From Arenicella xantha (GTDB taxonomy: Bacteria; Pseudomonadota; Gammaproteobacteria; Arenicellales; Arenicellaceae), in assembly GCF_003315245.1 (NCBI RefSeq), contig NZ_QNRT01000004.1:302305-366304 (forward strand): a DNA stretch of 64,000 bases, read 5' to 3'. Within the stretch, counting starts at the first letter, position 1. Each line of letters opens with the position of its first letter. The position numbers were made by a program, and so were the translations under genes. Shown piece by piece: positions 27,584-36,827 of the stretch. The notes beneath the pieces were generated by a model, which saw nothing but the letters and a program-made list of their open reading frames with translations, did no database searches and was not told where the DNA came from.

Positions 27584-27942
27584 GTTGACCTCTCGAGGAA
27601 GGATGGGAGTAAGTGGATGGAGTAGAACATACTCTTTAACTATATGCAACCAAATGGTTGCATGTTGTGGGGAAGCTAACAAGAGTTTAGTGGGTGATGT
27701 CTAGGTGTCCGCATTACTGACCAAAAACTCACCGGTGGTGGATGCGTGACAGCGATTGATTGCCCCTTTAATGATCCATGAGAAGAGGTTGGGGTTGATA
27801 CTGCTTGTGATACCGGCGCGATCGAGTTGTTGCCAAAAGACATCAAGGATGAAACTCAGTTTATTTTCATTCCTTTACGCAATGGTAGATCAGTGACCGC
27901 GCCGCTCTAGATAAGACGAACCCAAGTTTCAGTGATGTTTGG
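27584..27942. other. Intergenic region with possible coding remnant
   Basis: About 360 bp. The first part should hold the promoter of the SRPBCC-ArsR pair. A plus-strand frame at about 27785-27910 reads coding-like (CDTGAIELLPKDIKDETQFI ... PLRNGR) but has a stop just upstream and no start, so it may be the remains of a lost gene. Confidence 0.35.
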
Positions 27943-29295
27943 CTATTCCCGTAGGGCGTCATAAACCAGTTTTCGTGATTCTGCCCTGAAGTCCACATGT
28001 GGGCCGCCTTGATCGAAGCGTTGGATCATGCCGATGAAATAGAGATTGTTATCAGGGTCGATCCAAAACCAAGTTCCGGCCGCGCCGCCCCAGTAGTAGC
28101 TGCTGTTGACTTTCGTTTGTGATTGTTCAGCGATATTGCGGAACGTGCCCACGTTTAGACCAAAGCCAAGTGTCTTGATTTGAGATTCAGTTAGGTTGCC
28201 GGCGATATTGACCGTTTGGTCATCGCGCAACACATTGCTGCGCATGAGCGTGATGCTCTCAGGATTTAATATGCGAACGCCCTGGAATTCGCCGTTGTTG
28301 GCCAACATCTGGCAGAACCGAGCATAGTCAGCCAGGGTTGATACTAAGCCTCCACCGCCAGACTCCATAGCGCGTGTTTCTTTTTTGAACGACATATCAC
28401 CGAAAAAGTTGTACTCGGGTTCAGTAAAGGGCATTGCTTGAAATTTCTTCGACACTGGGTGGTATGCGAAAACATCAGACAGGCGGTCAGATTTTTCTTC
28501 TGGTACATAGAATGCTGTGTCTTTCATACCAAGAGGGGTAAATATCTTTGAGTTGAAATAGCTGCCTAAAGTTTGCCCAGTAATGCGCTCGATGATGGCT
28601 CCTTGAATGTCCACGGAAGCAGAATAAAACCAATCTGTACCCGGTTGATGCATCAATGGAATGCTGGCAACTCGGTCGATAAAGGTTTGCAGATCTGGCG
28701 AGGCTAACACGCCTTTGCTCATGAATGCTCGGTTAGCTGGGTCATCGCCATAAAGACCGTAAGCAAAACCGGCGGTGTGGCTCATAAGCTCGCGCATGGT
28801 GGGTTGACGTTCTAGTGGCTCGAGCTCCACGTTTCCATCTTTATCGTAACTTTTTACCACCTCTAGATTAGAAAATTCAGGGATGAATTTTGACACAGGG
28901 TCGTCTAACGAGAACTTACCCTCCTCGTAAAGCATCATCATTGCCACACCGGTAATCGGTTTGGTCATCGAGTAAATTCGATAGATTGTGTCGTGTGTAA
29001 TCGGTTTGCCAGCTAAGATATTACGTACGCCTGCTTGTGAATGACTGATAACCTCGCCATTGTGAACCAGCAACGTAGCGATACCCATGGTGTCTCCTTC
29101 GGCAACAAAACGTTGCATCCGGTTTTCTAATGCCTTAATTTTTTCGGGGTCGAAATTGGCACTGAGTTTGGGATTGTTGAAGTCTGGGAAGTGGGCGACC
29201 ATACCGGTGGTGAGATCCTTAGACTGAGCGATGGTGCTGATTCCAATCAAAAAAGTGCAAAAAGCGATTTTTAGCAAAAATTTCGAGTCATTCAT
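27943..29295 (-). CDS. Serine beta-lactamase-family hydrolase, exported
   Basis: A class C beta-lactamase/esterase-fold protein of 450 residues. The signal peptide ends near residue 25 (STIAQS). The catalytic SMTK (SxxK) is at 109-112, followed by a YSAS motif at 224-227 in the Y-x-N/S position and a conserved GGGGLVST segment. Family members are often esterases or D-aminopeptidases rather than true beta-lactamases. It stands alone between the ArsR operon and a metalloprotease gene. Confidence 0.9.
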   Translation of the reverse strand: MNDSKFLLKIAFCTFLIGISTIAQSKDLTTGMVAHFPDFNNPKLSANFDPEKIKALENRMQRFVAEGDTMGIATLLVHNGEVISHSQAGVRNILAGKPITHDTIYRIYSMTKPITGVAMMMLYEEGKFSLDDPVSKFIPEFSNLEVVKSYDKDGNVELEPLERQPTMRELMSHTAGFAYGLYGDDPANRAFMSKGVLASPDLQTFIDRVASIPLMHQPGTDWFYSASVDIQGAIIERITGQTLGSYFNSKIFTPLGMKDTAFYVPEEKSDRLSDVFAYHPVSKKFQAMPFTEPEYNFFGDMSFKKETRAMESGGGGLVSTLADYARFCQMLANNGEFQGVRILNPESITLMRSNVLRDDQTVNIAGNLTESQIKTLGFGLNVGTFRNIAEQSQTKVNSSYYWGGAAGTWFWIDPDNNLYFIGMIQRFDQGGPHVDFRAESRKLVYDALRE

Positions 29296-29502
29296 TGTGT
29301 GCGGACTTCCTGCCAGTATGGCTTGGACGGTGTGTTTCGTGGTGGTTTATAGTCACGCAGATAAAAAGGGAAATCAATAGCTAGTAAGGGAGAGTGAAAC
29401 ACGGAAGAAGTGAAACAAGGGCAGCCACACAGAAGGAAGACATGACCCAGCTCACTACCCGCTGGGCCATACCTTTTTTACCTACATAGTTGGCATAGCT
29501 GA

Positions 29503-30969
29503 CTACTTGTCTTGACAGACATCCTTACCAGACTGACTCTTGTAATCCCAACCGCTGGGACAAGTCGGTGTTTGGTGATCAGTATTGGATTTTGTGCAGG
29601 TATCACTGCCGGCCTTGATATTGTGCTTATAGCCACTTGGGCATTTTACGCCTTTGGGCTTTTTACCTTTTTTAGAGCGACATTCGTCTGCGCCTTTTTG
29701 GCCGTGTGGTCCAGTCCAGTTTTTGGCTTTATCCGTAACCAATAATTTGCATTTCAACGAAGCCGTTTGCGTAGTCGTTTTATTACACCGATCTTTGTTG
29801 AGCGGATTACGGATTTCGTAGCTCCAGCCAGACGGGCAAGTTGGTGACTTGAGGTCCATACACTGATTCTGACCCAGACCTAAGGGACCAAGCTTACAAA
29901 TAGAGTTGGGGCCGCAATCATTGTCATTCTGACATTCATCAGCCGTTTTACATTTGCCCGTATTACAACGATCTGACGCACATTGCTTAGCCGCAGTACA
30001 ACTCGCGCCAATCGGCTTAAGCTCTTTACATTGATTCCGCCCAACGGTCGCCACACCGGTCGCGCAGTAACGCCCGCTTTCACAGTCGCTGTCTTGCTTG
30101 CAAATCGGCTCACCGACAAGCCCTTTCAATTTGAAATAGTTAGTATCGCCTTTCGTGGTCATGTACTGCAGGCGTTGATTGGCGGCTCGCTCTTCCTGAC
30201 AAGTATTCAAGTATTCTTCGTCAATATTACTGGTGCAATAGTCCATCAAATTTGAACGCTGCTTACAACTTGATGGCAAGCCTTCGGCATCATAGACCAC
30301 ATTGCCTTCGGCACAGGAATTACACTCGCCTTCAGGGCGCCCCTTCGGTTTATAGCTTTTATTGCATTGCAGGTTAAACCCAATATAGGGTTCAAAGGTG
30401 TGCTTAAGACCGAAAACATGACCAAGCTCATGAGTGAATGTGAACTCATCTATATTTGACACCAAGGTGATGCCGCGCTTTTTACTAAACGGGTTCACGT
30501 CATGCGGAAAATGCGCGTAGCCGCCCCAACACTTTCGGTCACCTTTCTTCGCGCCAGTTTTATATCGACTACTACACAGGCGGTCGGTAATGAGTACAGT
30601 GAGGTTTCCCTCGGTTTTCGTGACGGCTACGTTGTCAAAGTGATCATCCATAAACTTGGCATATTCGCCTTGCGATTCGAATAGCATCTCGGAGACATTG
30701 CGGCCACCTCTGGTTTGAATTCGTTTGATTTCATAGTTGATTTTAAGCGAAGGTCTGCGCTGATAGATGTCCTCTGCCTTACTAACCCAGCGCGCTACCG
30801 CGGCGGCTATGTCGGCTTCTGTTTTATCATTCGAGGCGTTGTAAAACACCACGTCTAGATTCCAATCGCGATAATCGCTCTTCTTAGCCTGTGCCATGCC
30901 AAAACACAGGCTGGCCACAATGACGGTGGTCAATACCACGAGGTTTCGATAAAAAGTTAACGGTTTCAT
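29503..30969 (-). CDS. Secreted pappalysin-like zinc metalloprotease with cysteine-rich tail
   Basis: A signal peptide ends at about residue 28 (GMAQA). The metzincin zinc motif HELGHVFGLKH is at 180-190 and the Met-turn NLMDY at 240-244, as in peptidase family M43 (pappalysin/cytophagalysin). The region between them has cysteines. From about 290 the protein consists of cysteine-rich modules of the form CKQDSDCESGRYC and three CPSGWxY repeats. It is likely secreted or surface-bound and may degrade proteins outside the cell. The catalytic residues are all present. Confidence 0.9.
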   Translation of the reverse strand: MKPLTFYRNLVVLTTVIVASLCFGMAQAKKSDYRDWNLDVVFYNASNDKTEADIAAAVARWVSKAEDIYQRRPSLKINYEIKRIQTRGGRNVSEMLFESQGEYAKFMDDHFDNVAVTKTEGNLTVLITDRLCSSRYKTGAKKGDRKCWGGYAHFPHDVNPFSKKRGITLVSNIDEFTFTHELGHVFGLKHTFEPYIGFNLQCNKSYKPKGRPEGECNSCAEGNVVYDAEGLPSSCKQRSNLMDYCTSNIDEEYLNTCQEERAANQRLQYMTTKGDTNYFKLKGLVGEPICKQDSDCESGRYCATGVATVGRNQCKELKPIGASCTAAKQCASDRCNTGKCKTADECQNDNDCGPNSICKLGPLGLGQNQCMDLKSPTCPSGWSYEIRNPLNKDRCNKTTTQTASLKCKLLVTDKAKNWTGPHGQKGADECRSKKGKKPKGVKCPSGYKHNIKAGSDTCTKSNTDHQTPTCPSGWDYKSQSGKDVCQDK

Positions 30970-31478
30970 TACCTGGTTCTCCTTAGTTTCTTGGCGCTAA
31001 GTGCGCCAATATTTGTCAATAATGGGCGCATCATTGCGGCCATCTCCTTTGAGTCGAACTGCCTTTAATCCTTAGCGGTCTAGTGTAGGGGTAGCCTTAG
31101 AACGGTCGCAACTGGCCATTTGGCCGCCTCATTTTTGAGCAGCGGTTACTTCAAGAGAGAATGCTTTGGAACGAAACTATCGGCTGACGGCCGCAGTACA
31201 CAATCACTTATTAAGTGATACGCTGATAAGTGGAGCAGGGGAGCAGGGGAGAAGAATCAAGGAGGATTGCATGCCGAGGAATCCGAGGTTTTATTTGTCG
31301 GGTGTGCCGTTTCTTATTGTTCAACAGTGGCCATTGTCGTGAGTCGGTTTTTTGTGATCGCTAGGATTACGTAACGTACCTGTTTTGGGCAAAGTGCCTG
31401 CGAGAAAATATCGAATATCGGTATATGCATGGATCAATCAACTTTCCAACTTCGATGTTTCTGTGCTAAAGATGCTCT
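30970..31478. other. Intergenic region upstream of the metalloprotease gene
   Basis: About 500 bp. The metalloprotease promoter should lie at its left edge; CTCCTT at about 30980 is the ribosome binding site on the minus strand. A short GGGGAGCA-type tandem repeat is at about 31233-31250. No gene seen. Confidence 0.4.
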
Positions 31479-31595
31479 GTGAAATCAATCTGCATCATCC
31501 TCTTTTCTCTTCTTATCTCGGGTTGTGCAGGGCTACCCAAAGGCATTAAACCGGCACCTCATTCAATACGTCTTGTTCGCGTGCCTGTAAATTAG
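31479..31595 (+). pseudogene. Truncated lipocalin (Blc-like) lipoprotein gene
   Basis: A GTG start gives VKSICIILFSLLISGCAGLPKGIKP, a lipoprotein signal (lipobox ISGC) plus the GLPxGIxP sequence that opens bacterial lipocalin Blc. The conserved FD-x-RYLGxWYEIAR block that should follow is absent: after residue 25 the frame reads the antisense of a LysR gene and stops at 38 codons. It is a 5' remnant. Confidence 0.65.
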
Positions 31596-31806
31596 ATACA
31601 TAATCAAATAACACGCGCCCCTGGTGGGTCATTGCCACGCCGTCGGGGCTTCGAATAAACAAATGAGTACCAATTTCTTGTTCAAGCTTGAGCACTCTTT
31701 GGGACAGCCCGGACTGCGTGATCCAAAAAGTCTCAGCGGCTTTGCAAAAATTCTTATCGAGAGCGACTTGATAAAACGTGTTGAGGCGATCGGTATTGAG
31801 TTTCAT
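31546..31806 (-). pseudogene. Truncated LysR-family regulator (HTH only)
   Basis: The 86 residues (MKLNTDRLNTFYQVALDKNF ... LFDYVSNLQAREQDVLNE) are the DNA-binding domain of a LysR regulator, with a complete helix-turn-helix. LysR proteins are about 300 residues; the ligand-binding domain is missing. The end coincides with the point where the lipocalin remnant stops matching its family, so a deletion probably joined the two genes. The HTH fragment might still be expressed. Confidence 0.75.
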
Positions 31807-31886
31807 GGTGGGCGCGCAGAACAGCCTCCAAAATTTCCAACACGGTTATGTGCATGGCAAGCTGCGCAAAGCTATAATTCCTCAGC

Positions 31887-33560
31887 ATGCTGAATGTTAA
31901 CTCGAAACATAAGATCACCACTCGCTTGTCGTTGATAGGCGTGAGGTCGATTGGCTTGATCGTACTGCTATCTACCCAGTTGTCGGCCTGCACCTACCTT
32001 AAGTATTCCTCTGTTCAGGCTAAGTATGCGCGAATTCAGAGCACTGACCCGAGTCAAAAAAACCTTAAGCACATGTTGGATCGCGATACGTTTTTTGTGA
32101 TCGGACAGACGGTTGATGCCGACGGCGCTTACGCAAATGTTGCAACGGCTGTTGCGGCGTTCTCGGATCGATTTACTCCGAACGAGCGTGTGGACACGAT
32201 GTTCGCGCACGGCACCGGCCGCCACTTCGGCCTCAATCTGCCAGCCGGCCAGTTCGTGTTACAAGTGTATGCTGATGTCAATGGGGACGCCACGTTTGAC
32301 AGTGCGGAGGTGGTTGGAGAAACCGTGATTGAATTGAGTCTGGCACGGTATCCAGATTTGGTCGTAGGTCAGGTCGAGATTGACGTTGGCGAACCAAGGA
32401 CCTCGAACAGAATGGATCGTTTACCTATCTTGGAGAGCGAGAAGTCGCAGCAGTCACTGTACTTTCCTTCGGGCACGATTCGCCAACTCGCTGACCCTGT
32501 GTTTGATTCGAATATGTCAACACTCGGGATGTATGATCCAGCATCGTTTTTTGAGCACGCACCAACTATGTTCTACGCGCTTGAGGAAGATGAAGTGCAT
32601 AAAATCCCAGTGGTATTTGTGCACGGCATCGGCGGCAGTGCGCGATCGTTTAAGCCAATTGTGGATCGCTTAGATCGAGACCGTTATCGGCCATGGTTTT
32701 TCTACTATCCCTCTGGTGGTGATTTGCATCAGTTGGCGGGCTTTTTTTATAGCCTGTTTCTGTCTGGCGAAGTTATACCCTTAGATGATATGCCGATGAT
32801 TGTGGTGGCGCACAGTATGGGGGGGATCGTTGTGCGTGAAGCGCTAAATTCCTACCAAGACAAACGTGGTGAAAATCGAGTCGAGCTATTTGTCAGTATC
32901 GCCAGCCCGTTAGGGGGGCATCCCTCGGCGCCCAGCGGCGACGGTGGCGGCGCGTTGGTGTTGCCGGCGTGGCGTGACCTGAACCCAAACAGTCAATTTA
33001 TACGGGAGCTGTATCGCAAGCCGTTGCCGAGTTTTGTGAACCATCAGCTCTTCTATGCTTATCGGAACTCTGAAACCCTAAAATATGGGGAAAACAGCGA
33101 CGGTGTGGTGCCGTTATCCAGCCAACTTCGTCCGGAGGCGCAACAACAAGCAAGTCAAATGTTTGGGTTTGATAATGGCCACGTTGATATCTTATCTGAC
33201 GAGCGGATGATCAGCCGTTTATTCGATGAGATGGATAAAGTGGACGGCCTTTTTTCGGCTGAAAGCATGGCAGTTCTGGCAGACGGTGGTTTAGATGTGC
33301 CACTCGCGGACACCTACAGTCCAGACACGCAGCATTTGATTGGCTATGCAGGCAAATATTTAGTGTTACTGGTACATGATCGTATTGCACCGCTATTGCA
33401 ACAGCAGGACTTTATCCAAGCGGTGCAGGGCAAAGTGACGCCCACTACTCATGTGCAACGAGAATTCATTCGCTTTCTAGCGGAATACCCAGAGATTGTC
33501 GATCAAGTATTACAGTCGCATGCTACCTCTAACCCCATTGAGCCACGCACTCTGGATTGA
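31887..33560 (+). CDS. Alpha/beta-hydrolase lipoprotein (esterase/lipase-like)
   Basis: The N terminus has a signal with lipobox LSAC (Cys35). A beta-rich domain (about 60-175) with a DVNGDATFD segment precedes an alpha/beta hydrolase domain: VVFVHGIGG at about 248, nucleophile elbow AHSMGG at about 316-321, and DGVVPLSSQ and GFDNGHVDIL near the expected Asp and His positions. It resembles PGAP1/lipase-like esterases. The product should be membrane anchored and act on lipids or esters outside the cytoplasm. Confidence 0.85.
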   Translation: MLNVNSKHKITTRLSLIGVRSIGLIVLLSTQLSACTYLKYSSVQAKYARIQSTDPSQKNLKHMLDRDTFFVIGQTVDADGAYANVATAVAAFSDRFTPNERVDTMFAHGTGRHFGLNLPAGQFVLQVYADVNGDATFDSAEVVGETVIELSLARYPDLVVGQVEIDVGEPRTSNRMDRLPILESEKSQQSLYFPSGTIRQLADPVFDSNMSTLGMYDPASFFEHAPTMFYALEEDEVHKIPVVFVHGIGGSARSFKPIVDRLDRDRYRPWFFYYPSGGDLHQLAGFFYSLFLSGEVIPLDDMPMIVVAHSMGGIVVREALNSYQDKRGENRVELFVSIASPLGGHPSAPSGDGGGALVLPAWRDLNPNSQFIRELYRKPLPSFVNHQLFYAYRNSETLKYGENSDGVVPLSSQLRPEAQQQASQMFGFDNGHVDILSDERMISRLFDEMDKVDGLFSAESMAVLADGGLDVPLADTYSPDTQHLIGYAGKYLVLLVHDRIAPLLQQQDFIQAVQGKVTPTTHVQREFIRFLAEYPEIVDQVLQSHATSNPIEPRTLD

Positions 33561-33942
33561 TTGAAGGATGTTTCAGTGCGGCTATAGACACCGTGCTTTG
33601 TGAGTTTCACATTAGCCGCGGCTTCACTTTTATATAAATTTTGAGTGGTACTTGAATAGTTTAACGAAGATATTTTGGGCCGTGTAAACTCTTATACATC
33701 TACCGCAGAACCCCTGATCTTTCCCCTAATAAAAATCGCTACCGTCATAATGCATTTATTACGTTGGTAGCGATCGCAATAGAGCTGATCTCCTTGAAAG
33801 CCTTAGTTGACTACTCGTTTCGGGCCACGTCCAGGTGTGCTCTACTGGTGTGTAGAATAATCGACTCAAGCTGAGTAAACGTCACCCTGACGGGTGAGAT
33901 TTACTCATTTTTGGCTTTCGGTGCGCGGTGCGTTGAATAATG
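33561..33942. other. Intergenic region with two hairpins, between convergent genes
   Basis: About 380 bp with no gene seen. A 9-bp stem ATCGCTACC/GGTAGCGAT is at 33735-33774. A longer stem GAGTAAA..TCACCC/GGGTGA..TTTACTC is at 33873-33906 and is followed by ATTTTT. Confidence 0.6.
33873..33911 (+). terminator. Hairpin terminator between esterase gene and folE
   Basis: GAGTAAAcgTCACCC pairs with GGGTGAgaTTTACTC around a 4-base loop, and TTTTT follows on the plus strand. It lies between two converging genes and could stop transcription from the left; on the minus strand no T-tract follows. Confidence 0.7.
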
Positions 33943-34485
33943 CTAGTTACTAACCAGTGACAAGAACTCGGAACGAGTCGACTGGTTGCTGCGAAAAATA
34001 CCCAGCATCGACGATGTTTTCATTGACGAGTTTTGTTTTTCGACGCCGCGCATCATCATGCACATATGCTTGGCTTCAATGATTACACCAACGCCTTCTG
34101 CGCCAGTGACTTCGCGAATTGTTTCAGCGATCTCGGTGGTGAGTTGTTCCTGAATTTGCATACGGCGTGCATACATATCGACAATGCGGGCAATCTTTGA
34201 CAGACCTAACACTTTGCCGTTGGGTATGTAGGCCACGTGCGCACGACCAATAAAGGGCAGCAAATGATGCTCACACATTGAGTAGAGTTCGATGTCTTTA
34301 ACAATCACCATTTCTCGAGAATCAGATGGGAATAGTGCGTTGTTGATAACGTCGTCTAGCTTTTGATCATAGCCTCGGGTTAAAAACTTCATTGCACTGG
34401 CCGCCCGTTTGGGCGTATCTACTAATCCAGGTCGAGTTAAATCTTCCCCGCATTCTTCGATAATCTTTCGGTAGGCTTCTTCCAT
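33943..34485 (-). CDS. folE: GTP cyclohydrolase I
   Basis: FolE converts GTP to dihydroneopterin triphosphate, first step to folate. The 180 residues contain zinc-site segments [10 protein letters not shown] and [11 protein letters not shown], plus [19 protein letters not shown] and the [10 protein letters not shown] end. The N terminus is shorter than in E. coli but normal for the compact form. It has an AGAGA-type ribosome binding site. No other folate genes are nearby. Confidence 0.96.
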   Translation of the reverse strand: MEEAYRKIIEECGEDLTRPGLVDTPKRAASAMKFLTRGYDQKLDDVINNALFPSDSREMVIVKDIELYSMCEHHLLPFIGRAHVAYIPNGKVLGLSKIARIVDMYARRMQIQEQLTTEIAETIREVTGAEGVGVIIEAKHMCMMMRGVEKQNSSMKTSSMLGIFRSNQSTRSEFLSLVSN

Positions 34486-34744
34486 TGTCTCTCTCGCTTG
34501 TGTTTCTCTCGGTCTAGTTTGATCGGAGTGGCTTAACTTTAATGGTTTGAATTATGCCGTAAAAGGCGTTGCGGTGAAGTAAATGTTAGGGGCGAATATC
34601 AAATTAGTTTGCAGTTTGTAGCTGGTAAGGCCATCGGGTTCGGTGATAGCCGGTATCGCACAACTTTTATTTGCTTGATCTTGATGTTGTTGCAGCGCGA
34701 CCCTACACTGACGACTTTAAATAATTGCTGCTGCTTACTTGATC

Positions 34745-35584
34745 ATGATAAACGACCGAATTGAACTGACCGTAGACAACCATATTGCGCATGTGCGCTT
34801 AGCTCGCCCAGAAAAAATGAACGCACTGGACGTTAAAATGTTTGAGGCTATTACCATGGTTGGCGAGCAATTGAAGTCTGATCGCAGCGTGCGTGTAGTG
34901 GTGCTGTCGGGTGATGGTGGCAATTTTTGTGCTGGATTAGATAAATCAAACTTCACCTCGATTTTAGAAAAAGCGGGTTCATCTAAAAGCTCAGAGCCTG
35001 AGAGTTCCGACAGCGACAATCTGGTAACCAACTTAGCCAAACGAACACATGGTATCGCCAATGCGCCGCAGTATGCCGCTTGGATGTGGCGTGAACTGCC
35101 AATGCCGGTGATTGCGGCGGTGCAAGGTGTGGCGCTCGGTGGCGGCTTACAGATAGCGCTTGGTGCGGATTTTCGTTATGGCTCGGCTGACAGTCGTTAC
35201 TCGATTTTGGAATTGAAGTGGGGCATCGTGCCGGACATGAGTAGCACGCAAATAATGCGTCATTTGGTGCGCGACGATGTTATTCGAGAGTTGACTTATA
35301 CGGCCAAGATATTCACCGCTGAACAAGCTAAGGAGTGGGGATTTATTACTGACATAGTGGCAGACCCGCTGGCACACGCCATGCAAACCGCCGCTGATAT
35401 TGTGGCTAAGAATCCGCACGCAATTCGGTCAGCCAAGCGAATTATCGATCAGAGTTATTATCTTGATCAAGCTCAAGGCTTGCTGATGGAGTCAGAGGAG
35501 CAAGACCAGATTATGGGGCAGCCAAATCAAATTGAAGCGGTTATGGCGACGCTACAGGGTCGTGAGCCTAACTTTAAGGACTAA
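34745..35584 (+). CDS. Crotonase-family enoyl-CoA hydratase
   Basis: A 279-residue crotonase-fold protein. ARPEKMNALD, the first oxyanion-hole segment NFCAGLD and the second ALGGGLQIALGADFRYG are present. The usual second catalytic Glu position reads LELKWGIVPDMSS, with Asp in place of the common GG/E context, so hydratase, isomerase or another crotonase activity is possible. ATG 34745 is preferred over TTG 34739. A 13-bp tandem duplication (AACTTTAAGGACT) overlaps its stop codon. Confidence 0.9.
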   Translation: MINDRIELTVDNHIAHVRLARPEKMNALDVKMFEAITMVGEQLKSDRSVRVVVLSGDGGNFCAGLDKSNFTSILEKAGSSKSSEPESSDSDNLVTNLAKRTHGIANAPQYAAWMWRELPMPVIAAVQGVALGGGLQIALGADFRYGSADSRYSILELKWGIVPDMSSTQIMRHLVRDDVIRELTYTAKIFTAEQAKEWGFITDIVADPLAHAMQTAADIVAKNPHAIRSAKRIIDQSYYLDQAQGLLMESEEQDQIMGQPNQIEAVMATLQGREPNFKD

Positions 35585-35621
35585 CTTTAAGGACTAACAG
35601 GGCTTAGTCTGTCTAAAAATA

Positions 35622-35660
35622 CCTACGGTGCTCAGCGTTTTGCTGATTGAGCACCGTAGG
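35622..35660 (-). terminator. Perfect hairpin between convergent genes
   Basis: CCTACGGTGCTCA (35622-35634) pairs exactly with TGAGCACCGTAGG (35648-35660). On the minus strand it is followed by TATTTTTAG, fitting termination of the alpha/beta-hydrolase gene. Confidence 0.85.
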
Positions 35661-35671
35661 CCGGTGGATTG

Positions 35672-36742
35672 CTATTTTGCCGGATCGTGCTGATCAATAA
35701 ACTTCTTGATTTCTTGCCACGCAACGTTGGCTGATCCGTGACCCATATTGAACAGATGCCAATCGTGGATTTGGTCTTTCCATACTTGCAAGGTTACGTT
35801 TGATCCCATCGATTTCGCGCGGTTAACGTAGCGAATCGACTCGCCGAGCAGCATCTCGTTGCTACTGGCATGAATCAATGTTGGCGGTAACTCAGCTAAG
35901 TCGCCGAATAGCGGTGAGGCCAGTTCGTTAGCCGGATTCATTCTCAAACTGGCAAAGCCGATCCAAGCACGCAGAATATTAGGAAACCGTGTAAGCAGAC
36001 CTAAACCTTCGCCCAGCATTAAGTCAGTTTTAATGTTGGCTTTGACGGTTGGTGAGGTCATTGTCATGTCGGTAGACGGTGAGAACGCAACCACGGCATC
36101 GGGTCGTCGGGCCGCATGCTTTTTGCTCCAGCTCGAAATCATTAGGCAGAGATTACCGCCAGCCGAGTCACCAGACACCAATAGATATGATAACGGGCAA
36201 GCACCGTCTGGGCCGTTGACCAAAATATAGTGATACGCGGCTTGGGTATCTAAAATGCTGGCGCGTCGACCGTGTTCAGGCAACATTCGGTAGTCGACTG
36301 ATAGCACCGCGGCGTTTGCTAATTTAGACAGTTGGTCGGCCATTTTACGATGACCTTTCGGGCTACCAAAAATAAATGCGCCACCGTGCATGAACAGAAT
36401 ACGACGCTGCGGATCTGCGCCCTTGGCAATAGCCCATTCAGCTTTCACGCCGTTTGCGATTACTGGGCGGAACTCGCTGTCAGTTTCGAGATCGGCTGAG
36501 ATGTTGTCGGCAAAGTCACGCACCACGGCCAAGCCTTTTTTCAGCGACTTGGTTCTACTGGCGTCTTTGCGCACGGTTTGCAGAATTGGAATTAAGCGCT
36601 TTAAGGCGGCGCTGTCATCTGGGTGAGCGTCGAAGATATCGTCGATCTGGCTGTCAAACTGTCGTAAATCTTGTCCTGAAAGGATATACAGCGCGACCAG
36701 ACAAATGATCGCGATAACTGCAAAAAATAATAACCAACTCAT
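35672..36742 (-). CDS. HSL-family alpha/beta hydrolase with N-terminal membrane anchor
   Basis: A hydrophobic segment (about 3-20) is followed by a hormone-sensitive-lipase-type domain: oxyanion motif HGGAFIFGSPKGHR, nucleophile GDSAGG, and a C-terminal DQIHDWHLF containing the catalytic His. The fold and motifs indicate a carboxylesterase for short to medium acyl esters. It sits between a crotonase gene and an AraC-type regulator, facing the latter's direction, in the acyl-CoA region. Confidence 0.9.
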   Translation of the reverse strand: MSWLLFFAVIAIICLVALYILSGQDLRQFDSQIDDIFDAHPDDSAALKRLIPILQTVRKDASRTKSLKKGLAVVRDFADNISADLETDSEFRPVIANGVKAEWAIAKGADPQRRILFMHGGAFIFGSPKGHRKMADQLSKLANAAVLSVDYRMLPEHGRRASILDTQAAYHYILVNGPDGACPLSYLLVSGDSAGGNLCLMISSWSKKHAARRPDAVVAFSPSTDMTMTSPTVKANIKTDLMLGEGLGLLTRFPNILRAWIGFASLRMNPANELASPLFGDLAELPPTLIHASSNEMLLGESIRYVNRAKSMGSNVTLQVWKDQIHDWHLFNMGHGSANVAWQEIKKFIDQHDPAK

Positions 36743-36827
36743 AATGTTTTCCGTCTATTGATGTGGCTTGAGCATCCAAACCATTGTCGACCTTTGATTA
36801 TAACCAACTTGATGCTGTGTCAGTATG

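Noticed and set aside
27676..27684. TAACAAG-like sequence (CTAACAAGAG) right of the array
   Set aside because: No paired right core or stem follows; chance match, so the array is taken to end at 26806.
31225..31255. GGGGAGCA tandem repeat upstream of the scar
   Set aside because: Only two short units, probably slippage; no function is suggested.
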